Part shown: piece after piece, positions 1-12,700 of the stretch
Layout of the letters: every line of letters begins with the position of its first letter
Numbering within the stretch: the first letter of the stretch is position 1
DNA from: Anisus vortex
Taxonomy: Eukaryota; Mollusca; Gastropoda; Planorbidae
Assembly: GCA_949126835.1 (NCBI GenBank)
Contig: OX421507.1
Coordinates: 33,276,082-33,340,081, forward strand
DNA length: 64,000 nucleotides
Reading direction: 5' to 3'
Notes under the pieces: generated by a model
Database searches by the model: none
What the model saw: only the letters and a program-made list of their open reading frames with translations
What the model was told of the DNA's origin: nothing
Made by a program: the position numbers and the translations under genes

Positions 1-463
1 ACAAAAAAAGAAAATTCTTTAGCATCAAGCAATTAGTTTGGGACTATAAATAGGTGATTCTTCAAATCTGCCATTCACAATCCATTGTTTTCTTTTGGCA
101 ACATCTTTTGGAAATGAAATAAAATTTTATCTCTACAACTTTTGGTACAACCAGTAACAGACATGTTTTGAATAAAATGATCGAATGGGACCGGAAATGT
201 TTTTCTCTTTGACCTTTTATCCATGTATAATCGTTAAGACTTGCCAATGGGAAAGACAAACTATTTATATCAATGAGTGGAAATGTGCGTCTTTCTGTTG
301 GTATCATCAAATCTTTTTAATCTCTAACCTATTGTTGACCACTAAGTGACCATTAGGTGTCCACACCTTGCCAACTAAGTGAATTTCTGATAAGGGTCAG
401 GGCTACATTCCTTTTTATATTTTATAAAGAGGAGATGGTGAATAGGGTTGCTACAACAATTGA

Positions 464-571
464 ACAGTTTATGACATCTATTCCAAGACAGTTTATGACA
501 TCTATTCCAAGACAGTTTATGACATCTATTCCAAGACAGTTTATGACATCTATTCCAAGATTCCAAGACAG
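464..571. repeat. 24-bp tandem repeat, 4 copies
   Basis: Four near-perfect copies of a unit containing CAGTTTATGACATCTATTCC. They lie downstream of the last ACAP exon seen, probably within its next intron. Confidence 0.9.
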
Positions 572-698
572 TTGACTAAATACACTCTCAAGTCAATAAG
601 AGAAAAGCAATATGCATTGAGTAATTAGTTTACTGTCAAATAAATATATTTTAATTGTTTGTCAATATCCCAGTAGTCACAATATACATTGTACTTAC

Positions 699-748
699 AA
701 TGTTACAATATCAGCGTTAGCATTGGCCACTGCAATATCCAATGGAGT
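699..748 (-). CDS. ACAP: ACAP exon, last ankyrin repeat in window
   Basis: A 50-bp exon, phase 0 to 2, encodes [16 protein letters not shown]. The acceptor is ATATTTCAG and the donor GTAAGT. It is the conserved end of the ACAP ankyrin block. The remaining C-terminal coding sequence is not visible in 1-698, so the last exon should lie left of the window. Confidence 0.92.
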
Positions 749-3700
749 CTGAAATATATGACAAAAACACCTTAGTTGAATTGCTAGCAATCTTCTTTGG
801 ATATTTTCATAAAAAAATATTTTTTTTTAAAGGATTTTAGTGATTTGTAGATTTATAGTTTGATTTTGACTGCAAGAGAGCAAACAGCTCTGCAGACTGG
901 CTAGAAGAAGAAGAAGAATAGTATGATTTTGTGAGGTTTATAAAGATTTAAAGCTTTTTTTTCATCAGCATTACCTGCCCTTGGTTGTCTTTGGCATTTT
1001 GATCAGCACGTCTTTTGAGGAACTGGCAGACTTGGCTGCAGTAAAATAAAATATGAATTATCATGTGCTTCAACATGCGCTTCAACATGTGCTTTAACAG
1101 GTTTCTAACTCTAGAAATCCATTTAAAATTCCTAAAACTTACCAAAAAAATCTCAAACTAATTTACAATAATAAATATCTTAATGTCCAAAGATATATAA
1201 AAAATTATGTGTATTTTTTAAGTATCAATAGAATAATTTTTGAAAAGAAAAACATGATGGGACTATAGGCATCCTCAACTCAAATATACAGTTCTACTTT
1301 TAACATTTGAAATAAATATTTGTCATGGTGCTTTGTACCAAACCTTGGTCACTTTCTACAAACTTCCCCACCTTGATAAATCAAGTAAAATTTCCCAAAC
1401 TAGAAAAATCAAGTCTTTTCAAAAGTTGAAAAATTTCCCAACATAATAAATAAACCATTTTTAAGAAGATGATTATACACAAGGCAAGACACTTTCTAGA
1501 TATACCTTACTATAGGGGTATTAAGGAACATATAAATAATAAAATATAGAAGAAGAAAAAAATGTGCTTTTGCAGTTAGTTGAGCCACACTCCATTAACA
1601 CACTCATATGGGCCCACAACTAGAATGTGTTCAGAGTCAAGATGTAACATGACACGGTTAGACAAATGAGAAAAAGGAGCTAATCAACCTTTAGAACCCT
1701 CAATATATTAGTACTGAGGTTCCACCTAGTTCCTCTCCCAAGACGTGACTGAGTTTCCAGACTGATGCTTACCCAGTGTGGCCGAGGATGGTGGCGTGAT
1801 GTAAAGCTGTCATCCCATTTTTATCCTTACGATCCAGCTTGCCGTTATTCAGCAATAAAAATTCACAGGCTGCTAGGGAACCCTGTAAAAAGAAACAACA
1901 AATGTTAATGTCGGTGAATCAACAGAGAGTGAACAAAATAATTGAATCCACAATTTAAACATTCACAGATCTGTTCCTCTCTTTATATGACACAACATTA
2001 TGATTACCATGGAAACAAAGACAAAAAGTAAAGTACAACTTTAGTTCAATGCTGGTTCAATGGTTGCTGTAAGTAAAGTAGCCCGTCGGAACCGAATTGA
2101 TCCATAGGTCCGGTGAAGCAGCATTCACCAGTCTCTGTGACCACGACATACTAGGGGATTGTGTGTCCAGCACTATGCCCAGCCGCCTTTACTTCACCCA
2201 AACTAAGGTCAGGTACCCATCAGAGCTGGGTAGACTCAGGGACACCTTCCAGACCCGGGAAAAAATCCTAGCCTGCACCAGGATTCAAACCCGGTATGTG
2301 CACTAGAAATATGCAGGGGTTATGTGCCCCCCCCCCCCCCACCTTTCCTCTTCCAAACCTGCAAACAACTAACAAAGAGCTATAAATACCAATCCTTGTA
2401 AGTATTAAACTAATTATATACTCAAAACTTTTCCAAATAACTAAAAAAATTGATACTTCAATTTACAAAACCCTTTAGAATTGTACAGGTAATAAGAATA
2501 CATATAGATCTACAGTACTGTTTAGTGAAGTACATTTAGTAATATACTGTACATATAAAGTACTGTTCAGTGAAGTACATTTAGTAAGATACTGTACACA
2601 TACAGTACTGTTCAGTGAAGTACATTTAGTAATATACTGTACATATAAAGTACTGTTTAGTGAAGTACATTTAGTAAGATACTGTACATATAAAGTACTG
2701 TTTAGTGAAGTACATTTAGTAATATACTGTACATATAAAGTACTGTTTAGTGAAGTACATTTAGTAAGATACTGTACATATAAAGTAGGGATTGGCCGGA
2801 TATCCGGGCCGGATATAGAGATTTCCGGCACTATCCGGATTAACCGAATACCACTGCCGGATTTTTGCCGGATCCGAATATCACGGTAGTATAGAATTAC
2901 TTCTAAGTTCAAATACAAATAAAATAATACTGTAGTATAAAGTTGATAAAGAAATATAAAATATATAAACAGTGCATATAACTAGGTAATAAACATAATA
3001 AACAAATAAATCGATAAAATTAAATCATTAAAAAAACATCATGAAGTTATAAAAAAATCCATGCAAAGTATACGTCACTTTGGAATCTTGCTTATTCAGT
3101 ATCTTCACCGTATATGTCAAGTAGGTAAAGATACTGAACAAGCGAGATTCTGAAGTGACGTATAAAATACTACAACAATTAATAACAACAACAACAATTA
3201 TTTAATAACAAATATAGATTTCATTTATTGCATATGATAACAAATCATTTGAAACCAAAGATCAATGTTTAGTATTGTTTTAATAGATCACAAATTTCTG
3301 TATAATAAACTACACAATCGGTACACAGTTCACTTGGTACACACTACACTACAGTTCGTTGAACTTTGTTAAAGTTCGATCATTGTACGTTGTAACATGT
3401 CCATCGGTGAAGTTGACACAGTATCTGTGACTTTCATTGTAGACTGCAGATACTCTCTATCTCTTCAATAATAAATACTTTAATAAATACTTTTGAATTC
3501 TAATCAGAAACTGTTGAAGTACACCCCCATACTCGTGGAAATGACATCCGGAATTATCCGTATCCGGCGAATATTAGGGGGGCTACTATCCGGATCCGGC
3601 AAATAGTGAAAAATCATATCCGGCCAATCCCTAATATAAAGTACTGTTTAGTGAAGTACATTTAGTAAGATACTGTACATATAAAGTACTGTTTAGTGAA

Positions 3701-6700
3701 GTACATTTAGTAAGATACTGTACATATAAAGTACTGTTTAGTGAAGTACATTTAGTAAGATACTGTATATATAAAGTACTGTTCAGTGAAGTACATTTAG
3801 TAATATACTGTATATATACAGTACTGTTTAGTGAAGTACATTTAGTAAGATACTGTATATATAAAGTACTGTTCAGTGAAGTACATTTAGTAATATACTG
3901 TACATATACAATACTGTTCAGTGAAGTACATTTAGTAAGATACTGTACATATACAATACTGTTCAGTGAAGTACATTTAGTAATATACTGTACATATACA
4001 ATACTGTTCAGTGAAGTACATTTAGTAAGATTCTGTACATATACAATACTGTTCAGTGAAGTACATTTAGTAAGATACTGTACATATACAGTACTGTTCA
4101 ATGAAGTACATTTAGTAAGATACTGTACATATACAATACTGTTCAGTGAAGTACATTTAGTAAGATACTGTACATATACAATACTGTTCAGTGAAGTACA
4201 TTTAGTAAGATACTGTACATATACAATACTGTTCAGTGAAGTACATTTAGTAAGATACTGTACATATACAATACTGTTCAGTGAAGTACATTTAGTAATA
4301 TACTGTACATATATAATACTGTTCAGTGAAGTACATTTAGTAAGATACTGTACATATAAAGTACTGTTCAGTGAAGTACATTTAGTAAGATACTGTACAT
4401 ATAAAGTACTGTTCAGTGAAGTACATTTAGTAAGATACTGTACATATACAATACTGTTCAGTGAAGTACATTTAGTAAGATACTGTACATATAAAGTACT
4501 GTTCAGTGAAGTACATTTAGTAAGATACTGTACATATAAAGTACTGTTCAGTGAAGTACATTTAGTAAGATACTGTACATATACAATACTGTTCAGTGAA
4601 GTACATTTAGTAAGATACTGTACATATAAAGTACTGTTCAATGAAGTACATTTAGTAAGATACTGTATATATAAAGTACTGTTCAGTGAAGTACATTTAG
4701 TAAGATACTGTATATATAAAGTACTGTTCAATGAAGTACATTTAGTAAGATACTGTATATATAAAGTACTGTTCAATGAAGTACATTTAGTAAGATACTG
4801 TACATATAAAGTACTGTTCAGTGAAGTACATTTAGTAAGATACTGTACATATAAAGTACTGTTCAGTGAAGTACATTTAGTAAGATACTGTACATATACA
4901 ATACTGTTCAGTGAAGTACATTTAGTAATATACTGTACATATACAATACTGTTCAGTGAAGTACATTTAGTAAGATACTGTACATATAAAGTACTGTTCA
5001 GTGAAGTACATTTAGTAAGATACTGTACATATACAATACTGTTCAGTGAAGTACATTTAGTAAGATACTGTACATATAAAGTACTGTTCAATGAAGTACA
5101 TTTAGTAAAATACTGTACATATAAAGTACTGTTCAGTGAAGTACATTTAGTAAGATACTGTACATATAAAGTACTGTTTAGTGAAGTACATTTAGTAAGA
5201 TACTGTACATATACAGTACTGTTCAATGAAGTACATTTAGTAAGATACTGTACATATACAATACTGTTCAGTGAAGTACATTTAGTAATATACTGTATAT
5301 ATACAGTGCTGTTTAGTGAAGTACATTTAGTAATATACTGTACATATATGAATGCACATTTAAGTTTACTGTCAACCCTACTTGTGCCTTATCTGAGATT
5401 GCTGAAATCTCAACAGCACATTTTCTCTGAGACAATGAATGCCATGGTACAATTTTTGTGTCTTACAATAGGGTATTGAAAGATGAAATTTGACTACACA
5501 ATCTCTCTCTCTGGAGTATCACAGATAACATTTTATATTCAGGTATATTAGATAAGATAAGATTGCTTTATTGATCCAAATAAATGGAAATTTGATTTGA
5601 CTGCATAAATTCCGTCTTTCAGCATACTTAAAACAATATTAAAGAACCATTTGTACTCAAACACAATAGACATTCGCGCACACTATAATACCATTTATCA
5701 TACAAGAAAAATGTAGGCCTATCATTTAAAAGTCAGCTATTGAGCCATTGTATTTCCTGGCTGAAAGATGATTCTTTTGAAAGAGTCTCACTGATAGTGG
5801 AACAAAAGAGTTCCTAAATCTCTCATCAGTACATTTCTTATCATTTTGGTCTAAATATAGACAGAGTACGGCACTGTTCACAGTAAAAAGAAAAAGAAAA
5901 ACCAGTACTAAAATGTTTGTACAGGCGCTCAACAGCCACATGAACTCGAGTACATTTTAGCAGTATTACTAAACTTAATACAGCAATCCCTCATCTATAA
6001 AGAGGTATCAAATGTTTACAAAGTAGAAACCTGGATTTTCTATATGAGTAAGTAAATGTTTGTTTACTCATTTGTCTACTCATTTGTCTACTCATTTGTT
6101 TACTCATTTGTCTACTCATTTGTCTACTCATTTGTCTACTCATTTGTCTACTCATTTGTCTACTCATTTGTCTACTCATTTGTCTACTCATTTGTTTACT
6201 CATTTGTCTACTCATTTGTTTACTCATTTGTCTACTCATTTGTCTACTCATTTGTCTACTCATTTGTCTACTCATTTGTCTACTCATTTGTTTACTCATT
6301 TGTTTACTCATTTGTTTACTCATTTGTCTACTCATTTGTTTACTCATTTGTCTACTCATTTGTCTACTCATTTGTTTACTCATTTGTCTACTCATTTGTC
6401 TACTCATTTGTCTACTCATTTGTTTACTCATTTGTTTACTCATTTGTCTACTCATTTGTTTACTCATTTGTCTACTCATTTGTCTACTCATTTGTCTACT
6501 CATTTGTCTACTCATTTGTCTACTCATTTGTCTACTCATTTGTCTACTCATTTGTTTACTCATTTGTTTACTCATTTGTTTACTCATTTGTCTACTCATT
6601 TGTCTACTCATTTGTCTACTCATTTGTTTACTCATTTGTCTACTCATTTGTCTACTCATTTGTCTACTCATTTGTTTACTCATTTGTCTACTCATTTGTC

Positions 6701-9700
6701 TACTCATTTGTTTACTCATTTGTCTACTCATTTGTCTACTCATTTGTTTACTCATTTGTTTACTCATTTGTTTACTCATTTGCTACACTCAATGTACTTT
6801 TTTCATGTACCTTTCAATATAATCTTCTTTGTGTGTGTGTGTGTGTGGGGGGGGGGTCTGCAAACCTAAAATATATAGAAATGTATATTTACATGTCTAA
6901 ATGCCAACTGAAAGTGATGAATATTTAGCTCGGTAAGCAAAAAAGTATGTCAGTGAACCTACACAAGTTTTTAATAATGTAAAAATATTGTCCTATGCAT
7001 ATCCTAGTAATCTACATCATTATAACCACCAATACGGATGATAGTTGTAACTTAATGATCTAGTATAGCTGTCATTTGAGTGGATAGATCACACGCCTAT
7101 TTTTTTCCAAATATTTGATAAAATGGGTGCAACCTATAGGCAAGAGTATATGGTGTAGATATAAAATCCATAGTTTACCAAATTTTAAATAGTGAATGTA
7201 AAAGTTAGTCGCAAGTGGAAAGGCGTGTATTGTTGTAGATGCCAGACCAAGGTACGCTTACCGTATGAACAGCTCTCATGATAGGCGTCTTCCCATCATC
7301 CTCCAGATTGACCCAGTTAGGGTCAGCCCTGTTGGCAAGGGCCTCTAGCATGACTGGCAGGTTGCGGGCAGCACTGGCCTTGTACAGGAGCAGGTTTGGG
7401 TCTAGCTTGCTCATGTCCTCCCAAGATGTGGTGAAGTTGTCACCATCCAGGCTGAGGTTATTTGAAGCATCATCATCGTACTCGTGCAATGACTCATCTG
7501 AACTCTCAAGGTCAAGGCCTGTGATAAATAAAAGTCAGTACATTTCTTATCATTTTTGGTCTTGCAATTGGTTGAAAGTTGTAAATGATGTGTTGACCTG
7601 TAACTTTAAATTTTCACTAGATATACATATAGATGTTATAAATGTCACAATTCAGATTGTTTCATTTATATGAAATGTATTTACAACCTCTCACATGCCT
7701 AGCCAAAAAAAAAAATTAAATGGGATTGTGTGGTTTGGGAAGTGCTGGCAAGCTTTGACAGAGTTAGCATTCAGAAAATAAACAGGAGAGTTTCAACTTG
7801 ACATTCCTATAGCCTATTGTGATATAAATGTCAGCAACTAACTACCACGAGTTGTTGTTTTTTTAAACTCATATTCACACAATAGATCCGCTATTCACAC
7901 ACTAGATCCGCGGTTGTCAAACTTCTTTTTTTTACATTTCTAGCCAGGTGGTCACTTAGAATTTTATCTTATGGCTTGCAGATCCTTTAAAAATGTACAA
8001 TATAAATTATCTCTAATAAAATGTATTTGAAGATATTTTTAATCCAATTTGTGATCTCTTTTTTTTTGTGGCACCGGGTAGATAGAACACACTGATTAAA
8101 ATATGTCGACCAATAAATGGAATAGGGGCCTATAAGAAAACAGACATCAAAGATGAGCGTCTTGCATAAACAGACATCAGAGATGAGCGTCTTGCATAAA
8201 CAGACATCAGAGATGAGCGTCTTGCATAAACAGACATCAGAGATGAGCGTCTTGCATAAACAGACATCAGAGATGAGCGTCTTGCATAAACAGACATCAG
8301 AGATGAGCATCTTGCATAAACAGACATCAGAGATGAGCGTCTTGCATAAACAGACATCAGAGATGAGCGTCTTGCATAAACAGACATCAGAGATGAGCGT
8401 CTTGCATAAACAGACATCAGAGATGAGCGTCTTGCATAAACAGACATCAGAGATGAGCGTCTTGCATAAACAGACATCAGAGATGAGCGTCTTGCATAAA
8501 CAGACATCAGAGATGAGCGTCTTGCATAAACAGACATCAGAGATGAGCGTCTTGCATAAACAGACATCAGAGATGAGCGTCTTGCATAAAGTGCTGAATC
8601 TCTTCAGGTGCTAGGTAACGTGAAAGCCAACTTTAAAACTTGTTCTTTTGAATGAAGCAAGATTGTTTCAAACTTGGAATTACATTCTTGGCATGATTTA
8701 GTAGAGTTGATTACATTATGTTTAGAAAAATTCACTGTTTCAACCCTTCAGTCATAATTTTCACGATGAAGGCTTGGTAATGAATAGTGCAGTGTCTGCC
8801 AATACATTTTGTGTACTTTTAGCTTAACTATTGCCAAGCATTGCTGGTGTGCCAGACAATACACAGGCTGATGTGCCAACGACATGTTCGCTGCTGATAC
8901 CATGTGTGTCTCTAAATATTTTAAGAGTGACTCTCCTTAATGGAAGGTGTAAAAGTAAAGTTTACACTAAGCCAAAAATACTAATCATCTGGAAAAAAAT
9001 GAACTATTGTATGTTGGTATTGCTCATTGAAATTTATCTGCACAAAAAAAGAAAGTAATATTTTCACAGCCCTCCTGGAACCAGTTTGAGGACCACAGAA
9101 CTCAGATTGAGAAACACTGTAAAGGATGAACATAATAAGTCATTATAATTGTTACTTCTGTAATCAATGTCTAAGCAACCAGAATAAACAAAAGCTAAAA
9201 TCATTTTTGTTATGTCACTCACAAATGAAAGAAATCTAAGACATTCAAACTTTAATTTATATTGTTAGTTACTAAAATCAAGAATGACTTCTTTAATAAG
9301 TTACAGCTGTTATTAGGTATGGATTACTAGTTAATGACTGCTACTAAGATTAAAACAAGGTAATAGCCAAATGCTTCAAACACTGCAATTAAGCTCAACA
9401 CAAATTTGGTTTTACAATATCTGCTGCTCTGGGTTACATTTTTTTTTGCCTTACTCTTGTTCAGCCCAGCCACAAACGGCGGAGGGGGGTCATCGCCGAA
9501 CACGATCCCAGCGACGTCTCCCGACGCTTGCTCCTCCACGATGGTCGTTTTCTTCAAGCTCCCGCCTCGGAGCGTTGCCTTGGACACCGACAACACAGCT
9601 GGATGACAAGCCGGGGCGTAAATTGTGTTGAATGCACATGTGTGTGTGTGTGGTAGGGTAGCGGTGGGGGAAGGGGAGGGAAGTGAACAAGACAAAAAAC

Positions 9701-12700
9701 AAGTTAGTTGGCACAAAACAATATTAGGGATATACAAAAAGTAAAAATAAATGAAAAAAAAATTAAGCAGGATTAAAAAATAATAATCATCAAATTTAAA
9801 CATGCTTTGACAAACAGAGCTTAATTTTTGATGAAATTTTTATCAAGGGAAAAGCATTAAAAATATATCAATAGATAATTGTTCATCTAATTATATTGTT
9901 AAAAATCTATGACTAAAAGTTTATTTTAAATTATCCCTTTTTGTCAAAAGGAAATAACTCTGGATTAATTAATGCAATTTAGTAATACAATGTAGAGAGT
10001 TTTAACCACTGATCTATAAAAAGAATGGATTAGGCACGGAAGTAACATTCTTGAGGACAAAATAAATAGGCTTTCACGTGACTTTCACTTATCTATGAAA
10101 TTATATTTACTAAGCACTGACCTGTAAATACATTTCAAGTGACTTAGACTTCCTTTTTATCATATGGATTTGTTCTAATCATAAGTGGTTTATTCTTGTA
10201 ACTCGCTTATGTAGATAAGTGAATAGTGGGAATGGTGAATTCATTTTGGCTTCAATTTGCGCATACACATTTAATATAGAGGCACTATCCATTCTTTTTA
10301 TAGATCAGTGGTTCTACCCCACTATATATAGCTGTTATGTTAGATTGAATTGACGATTGGATAAAGCAGAACATAACAGAAACATTTTATATAGATGAAA
10401 TTGTAAGTTTAAAATGGATAAGTTAAGTTGTGTGGATACAATTTGTAAAGAAAGTTAGCCTCTTGATAGACAACAAAGAAGATTTAATTTAATGCTTCAG
10501 TTTAAAAATAAGCACTTTATTGTGGCTACTCATAATGAATAAAGAGTATATAGTCTGCTAACAATGAATAAAGATTATATAGTCTGCTAACAATGAATAA
10601 AGATTATATAGCCTGCTAACAATGAATAAAGAGTATATAGTCTGCTAACAATGAATAAAGATTATATAGCCTGCTAACAATGAATAAAGATTATATAGCC
10701 TGCTAATAATGAATAAAGAGTATATAGTCTGCTAACAATGTAACAATGAATAAAGATTATATAGTCTGCTAACAATGAATAAAGATTATATAGTCTGCTA
10801 ACAATGAATAAAGATTATATAGTCTGCTCACTGGCATTGTTATTCTGGATTAAGATTATAAATATAAAGGCAACCAATAAACACTTTTATTATTAGATGT
10901 TTTAGAAATGTCAAAAAAAAATTATAAAAATTAGTCATCTTGTGAGCAAAAGTAAAACCTTTTAGTTCAGTAACAGTGAACTTTTAAAATGAGAAGTTGA
11001 AAAAAACAACCTGATTGATACATTAGTAAAGTTTGTATATTGTATTCAACAGGTAGCCATTATTGCAGATATGATATATGTTTGTTGATATATATATATA
11101 TATACATACATAAATATACACCTTTCCATATCTTCATGCTATGCATAGGGTAAAAACATCCAAAAACTGATCACAGTTCAGCCTAGACTGTCTTTAATGA
11201 TCATTCAGCCTAGACTGTCTTTAATGATCATTCAGCCTAGACTGTCTTTAATGATCATTCAGCCTAGACTGTCTTTAATGATCATTCAGCCTAGACTGTC
11301 TTTAATGATCATTCAGCCTAGACTGTCTTTAATGATCATTCAGCCTAGACTGTCTTTAATGATCATTCAGCCTAGACTGTCTTTAATGATCATTCAGCCT
11401 AGACTGTCTTTAATGATCATTCAGGCTAGACTGTCTTTAATGATCATTCAGGCTAGACTGTCTTTAATGATCATTCAGCCTAGACTGTCTTTAATGATCA
11501 TTCAGCCTAGACTGTCTTTAATGATCATTCGGCCTAGACTGTCTTTAATGATCATTCGGCCTAGACTGTCTTTAATGATCATTCGGCCTAGACTGTCTTT
11601 AATGATCATTCAGCCTAGACTGTCTTTAATGATCATTCAGCCTAGACTGTCTTTAATGATCATTCAGCCTAGACTGTCTTTAATGATCATTCAGCCTAGA
11701 CTGTCTTTAATGATCATTCAGCCTAGACTGTCTTTAATGATCATTCGGCAGTCATGTTGGGTTAAAACACAGTGAGGCGGCTCAGAAACAAAAGTGTGAC
11801 TTGAAGTTTGACTATAGGAACGTACACACAAGTGTTTATACCTAATCGTGTTATTATCTCGTGCTGGCCACACTTATAGTTGCCAACTTAGGAAGTTAAA
11901 GTCATGTAAAATGTTAGGGTTGACCAAGTTACAGATGTGTTACATCCAAATAATTATGATCAGCAAAAATCTTTTAGTGTTGTTGTTTTAATAAGACATT
12001 AAATAATAATAGATCTGGGAGTAAATAAATCAAACTTAAAGAAATTCAAAGTCTAGAAGTTTGGACACAGCCAAACTAAGTTTTTAATTACACATTTCAA
12101 AATCATTGCCTGCAGGTGGGGAAATTTGAAAAAAAATCTATTTTTTTGTTAAAACATTTTTAGGAATTTTGTTTTATTAAGCTTGAAACCAAATGTGCAT
12201 TGACTTGTATATATATATTTATTTTCTATGTATCTAGATGACATTTTTGATTGTTGAATTGACAACACTAACATTATGATAATAAGAAGAGAGGGAGAAG
12301 GGGGAACTAAAAATGTTTGAATAAGTTCTCTTGAGAAATTAATTCATTTACTCCTTTTTTTTTAACTGGTGATTTAGGGGCCATCCATTTATTACAAACT
12401 GAGGGGTAGGTCTCAAATAAAAGTTTACATAAGCACAAGGAACGAATTGTTTCAAACAGGACTAAGAAGGGAGGGGAGTAAAAAAGATCATTTGTATAGA
12501 AACAATGTACTGGGTGCAATATGAAAGGGAGGCAATGAAAATTTGACTTTTTTTAAAAACTAAGTAATGCATAGATGGCCTCTAAAGTTAAAGTTGAACT
12601 GTTAAACACAAAAAGCAAAAAGCAGCTAAACACCTCCGACTGCCCCACATTCTCCACCTTCCATAATGTCCGAGGTCGAGCCCTCTGACACGAGCCTGTT

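Noticed and set aside
62..310. 82-codon minus-strand frame as the missing last ACAP exon
   Set aside because: It lacks the expected continuation after the last ankyrin repeat and has no acceptor in phase. The composition looks non-coding.
3631..5226. 531-codon open frame on the minus strand through the 45-bp array
   Set aside because: The unit is divisible by three and lacks stops in that frame. Similar frames exist in other arrays and on both strands, and there is no unique coding sequence or promoter. It is treated as a repeat.
6056..6928. Repetitive frames on both strands in the 12-bp array
   Set aside because: They are open on both strands for the same arithmetic reason, with no non-repetitive coding part.
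9060..9118. One end of another hAT-like element (reverse complement of CAGTGTTTCTCAATCTGAG)
   Set aside because: Only this end is convincing. The CGCGGTTGTCAAACTTC at about 7910 is a poor partner, and no target duplication was found.
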